Of a stretch of 12,435 nt of DNA, positions 6,516 to 12,435 are shown piece by piece. The DNA lies in the NCBI GenBank assembly GCA_041569895.1, contig JBFFXF010000228.1, positions 1 to 12,435 of the forward strand, read 5' to 3'. The stretch comes from JBFFXF01 sp041569895. GTDB taxonomy: Bacteria; Planctomycetota; UBA8108; JACQVS01. Every line of letters begins with the position of its first letter. The stretch's first letter is position 1. Both the position numbers and the translations under genes were made by a program. The notes under the pieces were generated by a model. It did not search any database, had not been told where the DNA came from, and was given only the letters and a program-made list of their open reading frames with translations.

Positions 6516-6911
6516 TCACGGACACGTCGGGGACGCGTCGCATCCGAGTGTCTGATCCGAATCGAGCAGTCCCGGGCCGCACTCCGGGAACGGCGGGAGC
6601 GGGTTCGGCCGGCCGAGGAAGACGTTGAGCACCATGACGATCGCGTCGGTGAGGTGGAGCTGTCCGTCGCCGTTGACGTCACAGGCCGCGCGACACGGGA
6701 TCTGCGGCGCTCGCCGCCGGTGGAAGATCGACCGCAGCAGGACCATCGCGTCGTCGAGGCTCTCTCCGGCGACGCCGTCCGAGTTGCAGTCGCCGCGAAT
6801 GAAGACCGGGAAGAAGAGCGCCAGCGCGCGGTCGGCGATGATCTCGTGTCCGCGGCGCGACGGGTGCTTGATGTCGCAGAAGAGGAGCGAATCGGGATCG
6901 TCGGACTTCAT
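6516..6911 (-). pseudogene. SGNH/GDSL hydrolase C-terminal remnant with dockerin-like tail
   Basis: 131 residues from the ATG at 6911. Residues about 9-33 carry DIKHPSRRGHEIIAD, the D-x-x-H block V that closes SGNH/GDSL hydrolases. None of the earlier blocks (GDS, Gly, Asn) is present here or in any frame upstream, so it lacks the nucleophile and cannot be an active hydrolase. Residues about 38-100 hold two EF-hand-like loops, RGDCNSDG and DVNGDGQLHLTDA, and the tail ends in TLGCDASPTCP. The first loop is irregular, with AGES in place of the usual spacing, and the second has His where Asp is common. A clean GGAGG lies six bases before the ATG, so it may still be translated. It is most simply a 5'-truncated secreted hydrolase; a small functional cargo-less module is the alternative. 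The longer frame up to 7430 is antisense to the lipoprotein gene and is not real. Confidence 0.65.
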
Positions 6912-7071
6912 GAGGTGCCTCCATTCTGCCCGCGCGAGTGTCGTTCTCCGGGGAGCGACCGCTCGCGCCCTCAACCTGCTGACGCCACACGAGTGACGGC
7001 AACTACCAACGCCCACGTGGATAACGAACAACCCGCTGCAGAATGGACAGCCGTTCGACGAAAAACAGGAT

Positions 7072-7620
7072 ATGCGACACGTACTCGCCCGTCCACGCGT
7101 CTCGTTCCGGACGTTCCACCCGCTGTCCCGCTTCCGGGATGCGGCCCGGAGTGGAGTCGCTCTCGTAGTGCTCGTGCTGGTCGCCTCGTGCCGGGATCGA
7201 GGCGCCGTGGTCCAGTTTTCCCCCGCGGATGTCGCAGAAGGGAGGCCGGTTGTGAGCCTGAACGCCGAGACGCTCGACGAGCTTCTTCTCTTCGAGCGAC
7301 GGGCCGTCGCGGTCGTCAAGTGCCGCGGGGCCGAGATCATCAACCAGGGCACGCGCAGCGAGCGCGTGATCCTGGACACGGTCGTCGTGTCGGTCGGTGA
7401 CGGCGAGCCTCCGGGCGAGCTGCAAATCACGCGCTACACCCAGGGCGATCCGCTGATGCGGCGCGGCGAGACCTATCTGGTCGGCGTCTTCTCGGACGGC
7501 CAGTGGGATCCGTCGTGGTCGCTGGCGGCCCTGGTGCCCGTTCCCGAGGGACAGGCCCAGGAAGCCGCGCGAGCGGCCGGCCGCGACCTGCGCGAGCGGG
7601 CCGACTCGGCGGCGCGTTAG
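7072..7620 (+). CDS. Putative lipoprotein, unknown function
   Basis: A 182-residue protein. Residues 26-40 form a hydrophobic stretch ending in LVLVASC, a lipobox with the lipidated Cys at about position 40; the preceding 25 residues are basic and long for a signal peptide. The mature part has beta-rich predicted character: VVKCRGAEII (about 79-88), VILDTVVVSVGDGEPPGEL, and TYLVGVFSDGQWDPSWSLAALVPV. The last 25 residues are Ala/Arg-rich and helical. I do not recognise the family. The ATG at 7072 has only AGGA very near it, so the true start could be downstream. The gene stands alone, diverging from the SGNH remnant and upstream of the ceramidase-like gene with more than 300 bases between. Membrane attachment is inferred from the lipobox. 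Confidence 0.68.
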   Translation: MRHVLARPRVSFRTFHPLSRFRDAARSGVALVVLVLVASCRDRGAVVQFSPADVAEGRPVVSLNAETLDELLLFERRAVAVVKCRGAEIINQGTRSERVILDTVVVSVGDGEPPGELQITRYTQGDPLMRRGETYLVGVFSDGQWDPSWSLAALVPVPEGQAQEAARAAGRDLRERADSAAR

Positions 7621-7935
7621 CGGAACACGCTCCCCGGATGACTGGCGCGCACGGCCTCGCATCGTAGGCTTCGCTGGGGGTACGCCGTTCCTTCCGTCAC
7701 CAGCGAGATCCCTCCCGGCGCCGACATCTGGATGATCAAGTCGCGCGCCGCCGGAGCGCGACTCTCGATTCGTCCCCACCCGGACCCGTACGAGCCGACG
7801 CGTTTCGTGGCGTCGATCCGTGAGCGGGCACCGCCGCCATCGTCGCCGCTCTCGCGGACCGACGGAACACTTGCCGTTGTTCATCCACGTGTTCCGTCTA
7901 CAATGGCTCCAGGTCGCCCACGGAGCGAGACGTCG
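7621..7935. other. Intergenic region upstream of the ceramidase-like gene
   Basis: About 315 bases. A stem-loop with 7-bp arms GTCGCGC/GCGCGAC (7740-7746 and 7756-7762) is present without a T-tract, so it is not a clear terminator. The frame of the downstream gene stays open from 7732, but residues there are Pro/Arg-rich and precede a proper signal peptide, so I treat it as untranslated. I see nothing else. Confidence 0.5.
7877..7904 (+). promoter_or_regulatory. Candidate promoter of the ceramidase-like gene
   Basis: TTGTTC (7877-7882) and TACAAT (7899-7904) are spaced 16 bases apart and resemble -35 and -10 boxes of the housekeeping type; the -10 matches five of six positions and the -35 only three. 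Transcription would start near 7911 and leave a leader of about 25 bases containing GGAG (7922-7925) before the ATG at 7936, which agrees with the chosen start. Confidence 0.35.
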
Positions 7936-9381
7936 ATGCACCCCCGCATGAAGTCACTGGCGTGCTGCCTCATCCTGCTGGCGCTCGGGACCGCATACCG
8001 TCCGTCGATCGCAGAGGAAGGGGATCGTCCGTTTCGCGCCGGCGCGGCGACCAGCAACATCACGCCGCCGCTCGGCGAGCCGATCGTCGGCGGCTGGAGC
8101 CCGTTCCCGGCGACGTATGTCCACGACGAGCTCCACGCGAGGTGCCTGGCGCTCGACGACGGCGCGACGCGTGTGGTCTTCGTCGTCTGCGACAACGTCG
8201 GCATCCCGCGCGAGGTCCTCGATCGCGCGCGACGCTGGATCGACGCCGAGACCGACGTCGACCCGTCGAACGTGTTGATGTGCGCCACGCACACGCACTC
8301 GGCGACCAGCGCGCGGGGCAAGAGCCCGCTCGGCGGCGACGAGCTGAGCGAGTACTCGCGCTTTCTCGCCCGTCGCATCGCCGACGGCGTCCGCCGCGCC
8401 CTCGACCACCTCGAGCCGGCCCGCATCGCGTGGGGATCCGCGCGGGCTCCCGAGCACGTCTTCAACCGTCGCTGGCGCATGAAGCCGGGCCCGGAGCTCG
8501 ACAACCCGTTCGGCGGTACCGACCGCGTGCGCATGAATCCGCCGCGCAACCACCCGAACCTCATCGAACCGGCCGGACCGACCGACCCCGAGGTCTCGTT
8601 CATCTCGGTGCGGTCACGGGAGGGGCGGCCGATCGCGCTGCTCGCGAACTACTCGCTTCACTACGTCGGCGGCGTGCCCGGGGGCCACGTCTCGGCGGAC
8701 TACTTCGCAATATTCGCGGACCGCCTCCAGCAGCTCCTCGGCGCCGACCGCCAGACGCCGCCCTTCGTCGGCATCATGACCAACGGCACCAGCGGCGACA
8801 TCAACAACATCGACTTCCGCGGCAAGGGCGGGCGACTGCCGCCGTACGAGAAGATGCGACTCGTGGCGTGGGACGTGGCGGAAAAGGTCATCGAGGCGTC
8901 CGTCTCGCTGACGTACCACGACAGCGTGACGCTCGCCGCGCGGATGAGGGAGCTCGAGCTCGGCGTCAGGAAGCCGTCACCGGAGCTCCTCGAGCGGGCC
9001 CGGCAGATCCTCGCCCGACCGCCGGAGGCCCGACAGCGTCATCCGAGAGAGCGTATCTACGCCGAACGAACCATCCGCATGAGCGAGGCGCCGGACCGCG
9101 TGTCGGTGCCGATCCAGGTCGTTCGCATCGGCGACCTCGGCATCGCCGCCGTCCCGTTCGAGGTCTTCGTCGAGACCGGCCTCGAGATCAAGCGACGCTC
9201 GCCGTTCGCGAGGTCCTTCACCATCTCCCTGGCGAACGGATCCTTCGGCTACCTGCCGACGCCGGAGCATCACGACCTGGGCGGCTACGAGACATGGCTC
9301 GGGACCAGCCGGGTCGAGCGAGAGGCCTCGCGGGCGATCACGGAGGCGGTGGTGGGGATGATGGCGGCTCTCGAACGGTAG
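7936..9381 (+). CDS. Neutral/alkaline ceramidase-like exported hydrolase
   Basis: 481 residues. A signal peptide covers about 1-27. The domain resembles the N-terminal catalytic domain of neutral/alkaline non-lysosomal ceramidases, zinc amidases that split N-acyl-sphingosine. Visible marks: GAATSNITPPLG (36-47), LHARCLALDDG (66-76), ATHTHS (117-122) and NYSLHYVGG (238-246) with candidate zinc-binding His, NGTSGDIN (283-290), PFEVFVETG (407-415) with the expected Glu, and GYLPT followed by GGYE (438-452) with the expected Tyr. The metal site therefore looks complete. The protein is shorter than the roughly 650-residue classical enzymes because the C-terminal Ig-like domain is missing; many planctomycete homologues are like this and may act on other amides. 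The ATG at 7936 precedes the signal peptide and has GGAG ten bases upstream. Ten to twenty bases after the stop a repeat region begins. Confidence 0.82.
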   Translation: MHPRMKSLACCLILLALGTAYRPSIAEEGDRPFRAGAATSNITPPLGEPIVGGWSPFPATYVHDELHARCLALDDGATRVVFVVCDNVGIPREVLDRARRWIDAETDVDPSNVLMCATHTHSATSARGKSPLGGDELSEYSRFLARRIADGVRRALDHLEPARIAWGSARAPEHVFNRRWRMKPGPELDNPFGGTDRVRMNPPRNHPNLIEPAGPTDPEVSFISVRSREGRPIALLANYSLHYVGGVPGGHVSADYFAIFADRLQQLLGADRQTPPFVGIMTNGTSGDINNIDFRGKGGRLPPYEKMRLVAWDVAEKVIEASVSLTYHDSVTLAARMRELELGVRKPSPELLERARQILARPPEARQRHPRERIYAERTIRMSEAPDRVSVPIQVVRIGDLGIAAVPFEVFVETGLEIKRRSPFARSFTISLANGSFGYLPTPEHHDLGGYETWLGTSRVEREASRAITEAVVGMMAALER

Positions 9382-9754
9382 CGCCCTCTTCAGACCTTCG
9401 GACCCGTCCCCGGTCCCGGTCCCGTGCCCGGTCCCGTGCCCGAAAAACGCAGTCGGTCTCGCGGTCACCGTCGGGGTCGAGCGGTCGGAGACCGAGACCG
9501 AGACCGGAGGCAGAGAACAGAGATCAGAGGGCAGATCTCTGACTCGGACTCGGACCTCTGACTCGGAATCGGAATCGGAATCGGCACTCACTATCGGAGT
9601 CGGTCATCGGACTCCGATACCAGCGCCCTCGAGGACGGGAACGGGCACGGGCACGGGCACGGGAACGGGAACGGGAACGGGAACGGGTACGTTTTTGCAA
9701 CGATGGAGTCGGACTCGGACTCCGTCTCGGACTCGGCCCCGACGGTGGTGCGAG
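9382..9754. repeat. Inverted pair of composite repeats between convergent genes
   Basis: Plus-sense copy: CCCGTN-type array with seven C-runs (9403-9441), spacer with CGTCGGGG (9469-9476), GGAGACCGAGACCGAGACC block (about 9485-9506), and an AGAGAAC/AGAGATCAGAGG block (9511-9530). Minus-sense copy, read from the other gene: GAGTCCGAG block (about 9742-9705), CCCGTT/CCCGTG array (9687-9637), GAGTCCGATGACCGACTCC block (about 9625-9590), GATTCCGATTCCGA block (about 9585-9563) and CTCTGA units. The two halves meet at an inverted repeat CAGAGATC/GATCTCTG (9518-9525 and 9534-9541). There is no gene here; the frames through it give only simple-sequence peptides. No ordinary hairpin terminator is seen for either flanking gene, so the structure itself may stop transcription from both sides. 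Confidence 0.82.
9637..9687 (+). repeat. Nine-unit G3N3 array, quadruplex candidate
   Basis: Nine GGG runs start exactly every six bases from 9637 to 9685, separated by AAC or CAC. This satisfies the standard intramolecular quadruplex pattern twice over. On the minus strand, the sense strand of the gene ending at 9755, it reads as the C-rich array. Confidence 0.85.
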
Positions 9755-10681
9755 TCACGGGCACGAATCCACCGGACCATCGCACCCCAGACTCTGGGGC
9801 GCGGGCGCCGTGCCGCAGGTGTCGAATGGCGGTGGTGGCGCGGGTCCGCCGCGGAACTGGAAGAGAAGGTTGTAGACCGCGTCGCTGACGTCGAACGAGC
9901 CGTCGTCGTTGGTGTCCATCGCCTCGAGACAGCGCGCCGGGCCGCCGGCGAAGAGGAAGGAGAGGCCGAAGATCGGGTCCGCGATGTCGATGACGCCGTC
10001 GCCGTTGTCATCGCCGCGGATGAACTCCTGCTCGCCGTCCGGGCACGTCACCGACCGGTAGGTGACGGCGATGATCCAGTCGCCGGTGACGCCGAGGGTG
10101 CACGCGTCGGTCCAGCCGCCGGGGATCGCGAAGACGACGTTGACGCCCGGCTGACAGCCGTTGCCGTCGTGCACCACGCTGCCGGCGAAGGGATTGCTCG
10201 CGTTCGAGTTGAGGAACTCCAGGGTGACCGTAAACGGACCCGAATCGATGATGATCTCTCCGGGAAGCGGAGCCAGGTCGAAGGCGTTGATGAAGCCGTC
10301 GTTGAGCACCGGCCCGTCCAGGCTGAAGATCGGGTCTCCGGGGTCCGGCAGGCCGCCGGCGTAGATCCGGATGGCGCGCTCGAGCGATTGCGGGCTGCCC
10401 CCGAACGCCGACACCCATCCGACGTCGACGCGCAGGATCTCGATCGGGTAGTCCTCCGCGGGCGCCTCGAGCACGACGCCGGCACGCTCGCCGGTGATGA
10501 AGCACGGACAGGTCACGCGGGCCTGGCCGTCGGCGACCTGGAGCGGCTGCGCGGGACAGTCCTGCGCCGCCGATGGCCGGGAGGGAGAGAGCGCGAGCCC
10601 GAGGAGAAGGCACGCCTGCAGCCGGAGCAACGCGGTAAGAAGACGCGGCGGCCGGCTCTCGGGCTGCACGGTGAGACGCAT
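9755..10681 (-). CDS. Secreted beta-rich protein with dockerin-like EF-hand pair
   Basis: 308 residues from the ATG at 10681. Residues 1-39 are a long signal peptide (basic start, hydrophobic 20-31, SAAQ cleavage near 39-40). Residues about 41-215 form a beta-rich domain with several Cys (42, 58, 60, 176, 194, 213), rich in Gly/Pro/Asp turns; I do not recognise a named family. Residues about 220-280 carry two EF-hand-like loops, RGDDNGDGVIDIAD and DTNDDGSFDVSDA, each followed by a hydrophobic helix and GGP. After a PPPPF stretch the protein ends in SLGCDGPVDSCP, close to the end of the SGNH remnant. Export and calcium binding are inferred. No ribosome site is seen before this ATG; a promoter-like -10 lies nine bases upstream, so the message may be almost leaderless. 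A frame extending to 10858 overlaps the divergent gene and is rejected. Confidence 0.82.
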   Translation of the reverse strand: MRLTVQPESRPPRLLTALLRLQACLLLGLALSPSRPSAAQDCPAQPLQVADGQARVTCPCFITGERAGVVLEAPAEDYPIEILRVDVGWVSAFGGSPQSLERAIRIYAGGLPDPGDPIFSLDGPVLNDGFINAFDLAPLPGEIIIDSGPFTVTLEFLNSNASNPFAGSVVHDGNGCQPGVNVVFAIPGGWTDACTLGVTGDWIIAVTYRSVTCPDGEQEFIRGDDNGDGVIDIADPIFGLSFLFAGGPARCLEAMDTNDDGSFDVSDAVYNLLFQFRGGPAPPPPFDTCGTAPAPQSLGCDGPVDSCP

Positions 10682-10719
10682 ATCGTTGTCATGATATGCG
10701 TGACGTTGCAAAAGTGCAA
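10677..10719 (-). promoter_or_regulatory. Candidate promoter with overlapping 8-bp inverted repeat
   Basis: On the minus strand TTGCAC (10719-10714) and TATCAT (10696-10691) are 17 bases apart. The -10 is five of six to consensus, the -35 three of six. CGCATATC (10677-10684) and GATATGCG (10693-10700) form a perfect 8-bp inverted repeat with an 8-base gap that covers both the -10 box and the start codon. This is the layout of a repressor operator, or a hairpin at the very start of the message. Confidence 0.4.
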
Positions 10720-10784
10720 GCAGGACGCCGCCTGGCTCCCGCTGCTTGCCCTCTCCACCGGCGTCGGGCATCATCCGCGGCCGT

Positions 10785-11099
10785 ATGGAGGCCGGCGCGT
10801 CGAGAGATCTCGTGCTCGAATCGCTGCGGGGAGTCATCGACCCGGAGCTCGGGGTCAACGTCGTCGACCTCGGCCTCGTCTACGACATCGACGCCGTCGC
10901 CGATGGCGTTCGCGTGACGATGGGCGTCACCACGCCGACCTGTCCCCTGGGTCCGTATCTCGTCGACGCGGCACGGACCGCCATCCGCGCTGCGCTGCCG
11001 ACCGCGCGCACCGTTGACGTCGTACTCGTGCGGGACCCGCTCTGGTCGCCCGACCGCATGTCCTCGAAGGCCAGAGAGCAACTCGGGTGGAATCCGTGA
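10785..11099 (+). CDS. MIP18/SufT-family Fe-S cluster assembly protein
   Basis: 104 residues of the MIP18/PaaD-like (DUF59) family, small proteins that help assemble or deliver iron-sulfur clusters. The family core is plain: VIDPELGVNVVDLGLVYDID (17-36), TTPTCPLG with the conserved Cys at C53, and the C-terminal DPLWSPDRMSSKAREQLGW (84-102). The length is typical of the stand-alone form. The ATG at 10785 is chosen because it is close to the usual N-terminus; a TTG at 10746 is in frame but has no support. No ribosome site precedes the ATG. TTGCCC (10746-10751) and CATCAT (10769-10774), 17 bases apart, give a weak promoter that would again make a nearly leaderless message. The next gene follows after 16 bases, so it is probably an operon. 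The client protein is unknown. Confidence 0.88.
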   Translation: MEAGASRDLVLESLRGVIDPELGVNVVDLGLVYDIDAVADGVRVTMGVTTPTCPLGPYLVDAARTAIRAALPTARTVDVVLVRDPLWSPDRMSSKAREQLGWNP

Positions 11100-11115
11100 A
11101 GCGCGAGCGCCGATC

Positions 11116-12207
11116 GTGAGTCTGCTCACGCGCGTGCTTCGAATCCTCCTCGTGCTGACCGCCATGGCGTGTCTCGTCAGCGGCGTCTGGGGAGGGCTCC
11201 TGCGCCAGACGTGGAACCTGCCGTTGCCCACCGAGCACGCAAACTGGATCACGCATCACGGCGCGTTGATGGTCGGCGGCTTTCTCGGCACGGTGATCGG
11301 CGTCGAGCGCGCGGCCGCGCGGGATGCGCTCTGGGCCTATCTGGCGCCGATTCTCACGGCGTCCGGCGGCATCGCGCTGATGTCGGGCGCGCTCGGGTTT
11401 GAGGGTCCGCTGCTCTTCTCGCTCGGGAGTCTCGTCCTCGTCGCGGTGCTCGTCGAGGCCGTCTTCCGTCAGCCGGCCGTCTTCACGGTGACCATGGCGT
11501 TGGGCGCAGCCGCGTGGAGCGCCGGCAACCTCCTGTGGCTGGCCTCCTGGACCGTTCCCCGGCTGGTTCTCTGGTGGGTGGCATTCCCGACGTTGACGAT
11601 CGTCGCGGAGAGGCTCGAGCTCACCCGCATGCAGCCACAACGACCCGGGAGTCGGACTCTCTTCGTTCTCTCGACTGGTGTCTTTCTCGTCGCCCTCGTG
11701 GTCAGCGCCTTCCAGCCCCCCGTCGGAATCCGACTCGCCGGAATCGGCCTCGTGGCGCTTTCACTCTGGCTCCTGCGCCACGACATCGCTCGGAGAACGG
11801 TGCGGCAACGAGGTCTGCCCCGCTTCACGGCGGTCTGCCTGCTCTCCGGCTACGGCTGGCTGGCGCTGGCGGGCGTGCTGGCCGCGATCCAGGCCCCGAT
11901 CGACCACGGCTTGCCGTACGACTCCGTGGTACACGCCCTCTTCCTCGGCTTCGTCTTCGCGATGATCTTCGGACACGCGCCGATCATATTCCCGGCCGTC
12001 ATGGGGCTGCCGATTCCCTACCGGCCGCGGTTCTACGCTCACCTGGCTCTGCTGCACGTCGCGACGGTCGTGCGCGTGGCGGGTGACCTCCTGGAACGCC
12101 CGCGCGTCGCGCACTGGGGCGGGCTGATCGGCGCCGTCGCCATCGCTGGCTTCCTGGTCAACACGGTCTCGTCGGCGCTGCAGGGGGTCCTGGCGCGGCG
12201 TCACTGA
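11116..12207 (+). CDS. Twelve-helix membrane protein, possibly NnrS-like
   Basis: 363 residues with about twelve hydrophobic helices: 5-28, 48-66, 72-93, 99-117, 121-144, 148-166, 181-199, 203-221, 237-259, 271-298, 306-325 and 334-355. His residues sit in or near helices: H47-H48 (THHGALMVGGFLGT), H273 (HALFLGFVFAMIFGHAPIIFPAV, also H287), H309 and H314. Topology and His placement recall NnrS, a 12-helix haem-copper membrane protein linked to nitric oxide stress and denitrification, but I cannot assign it firmly. The GTG at 11116 is chosen because it is 16 bases after the preceding stop and starts the first helix; the frame is open further upstream inside the MIP18-like gene. No clear ribosome site is present. 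Cotranscription with a Fe-S assembly gene fits a role around a metal-containing respiratory or detoxifying enzyme; that is inference. Confidence 0.65.
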   Translation: MSLLTRVLRILLVLTAMACLVSGVWGGLLRQTWNLPLPTEHANWITHHGALMVGGFLGTVIGVERAAARDALWAYLAPILTASGGIALMSGALGFEGPLLFSLGSLVLVAVLVEAVFRQPAVFTVTMALGAAAWSAGNLLWLASWTVPRLVLWWVAFPTLTIVAERLELTRMQPQRPGSRTLFVLSTGVFLVALVVSAFQPPVGIRLAGIGLVALSLWLLRHDIARRTVRQRGLPRFTAVCLLSGYGWLALAGVLAAIQAPIDHGLPYDSVVHALFLGFVFAMIFGHAPIIFPAVMGLPIPYRPRFYAHLALLHVATVVRVAGDLLERPRVAHWGGLIGAVAIAGFLVNTVSSALQGVLARRH

Positions 12208-12230
12208 CGGGCGTGCGGAGATCGGGAAAG

Positions 12231-12268
12231 GTCAGCGCGGCCTCACGCGATCGCGAGGCCGCGCTGAC
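12231..12268. terminator. Hairpin between convergent genes, probable bidirectional terminator
   Basis: GTCAGCGCGGCCTC (12231-12244) and GAGGCCGCGCTGAC (12255-12268) form a perfect 14-bp stem with a 10-base loop that is itself self-complementary in part. The T-tract is poor on the plus side and short (CTTT) on the minus side. It lies midway between the stop codons of the converging genes. Confidence 0.75.
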
Positions 12269-12308
12269 TCGAGCGGGAGTCCCGTGGCGCGGAGCTCCGC
12301 TCGCGCGC

Positions 12309-12435
12309 TCAATCGTCGTCGTCGTCCTCGTCGTCGTCGTCGTCGTCGTAGTCGTCGTCGTCCTCGTCGTCATCCTCCTCGTCGAGCTCGAAGTCCTCGT
12401 CCTCGTCCTCTTCGAACGCCAGGGTCGCGGGCGGA
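12309..12435 (-). CDS. Partial gene, extremely acidic C-terminus
   Basis: Only the last 41 codons are in the window; the start lies beyond the right edge. The tail begins PPATLAFEEDEDEDFELDEE and then is almost pure Asp with a few Glu and one Tyr, ending in a TGA at 12309-12311. About three quarters of the residues are Asp or Glu. The codons are nearly all GAC/GAG, so the DNA reads as a GTC/CTC triplet repeat on the plus strand. Such tails occur on several bacterial proteins, including some ribosomal, rRNA-processing and RNA polymerase-associated proteins; the identity cannot be told from here. The hairpin at 12231-12268 would end its transcript. Confidence 0.72.
   Translation of the reverse strand, partial: PPATLAFEEDEDEDFELDEEDDDEDDDDYDDDDDDEDDDDD

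Noticed and set aside
6342..7400. A 352-codon plus-strand frame across three genes
   Set aside because: It overlaps the four-helix protein and lipoprotein genes in other frames and is antisense to the remnant; Arg-rich shadow typical of GC-rich DNA.
8977..9591. A 204-codon minus-strand frame beginning with Ser-Asp and Arg-Val simple repeats
   Set aside because: It runs through the composite repeat and then antisense through the ceramidase-like gene; its composition is that of a frame shadow.
9695..11017. A 440-codon plus-strand frame antisense to the secreted beta-rich protein
   Set aside because: The minus-strand frame has a signal peptide and EF-hand loops; the plus frame shows only charged, repetitive shadow sequence.
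12309..12373. The GTC triplet run as another intergenic repeat of the composite type
   Set aside because: The period is three bases, not six, and it is explained by an acidic coding tail that ends in a proper stop codon before a hairpin.

Overview
This is a GC-rich bacterial window with mixed gene orientation. The best taxonomic guess is a planctomycete (Planctomycetota) or a close neighbour. The reasons are three secreted proteins with a C-terminal paired EF-hand, dockerin-like module (D-x-N-x-D-G-x-x-D-x-S-D followed by LFLF-GGP-type strings), a Ser/Thr kinase beside two ECF-type sigma factors, and a ceramidase-fold exported hydrolase. This is inference from family distribution; there is no rRNA or tRNA marker in the window.

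Layout. (1) 157-2573: a membrane-tethered Ser/Thr protein kinase (minus) diverges from a tandem pair of ECF-like sigma factors (plus), a likely signalling/transcription module. (2) 2574-2909: a composite low-complexity repeat and an intrinsic terminator. (3) 2910-3830: a divergent Ppx/GppA-type phosphatase (minus). (4) 3921-4162: a second repeat copy and a second intrinsic terminator. (5) 4196-4861: a secreted dockerin-like protein (minus). (6) 5207-6501: a translationally coupled pair, a wax-synthase-like MBOAT acyltransferase and a four-helix membrane protein. (7) 6516-6911: a short minus-strand gene fusing the last block of an SGNH/GDSL hydrolase to a dockerin-like tail, probably a remnant. 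(8) 7072-7620: a putative lipoprotein. (9) 7936-9381: a neutral-ceramidase-like exported enzyme. (10) 9382-9754: two facing copies of the composite repeat between convergent genes. (11) 9755-10681: a secreted beta-rich protein with a dockerin-like tail (minus). (12) 10785-12207: a MIP18/SufT-type Fe-S assembly factor followed by a 12-helix, NnrS-like membrane protein. (13) A perfect 14-bp stem hairpin, then the Asp/Glu-rich C-terminus of a minus-strand gene cut by the window edge.

The most unusual content is the family of intergenic composite repeats. Each full copy is built, in the same order and on the same strand, from a six-base-period CCCGTN array, a spacer, a CCGANT-type array and a CTCTG-type array. 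The C-rich part makes the opposite strand a strong G-quadruplex candidate. Copies lie at 2574-2853, 3921-4058, 5030-5055 (short), and as an inverted pair at 9403-9742. They are not coding and are not explained by the flanking genes.

No CRISPR array, tRNA, rRNA, transposase or integrase was seen.
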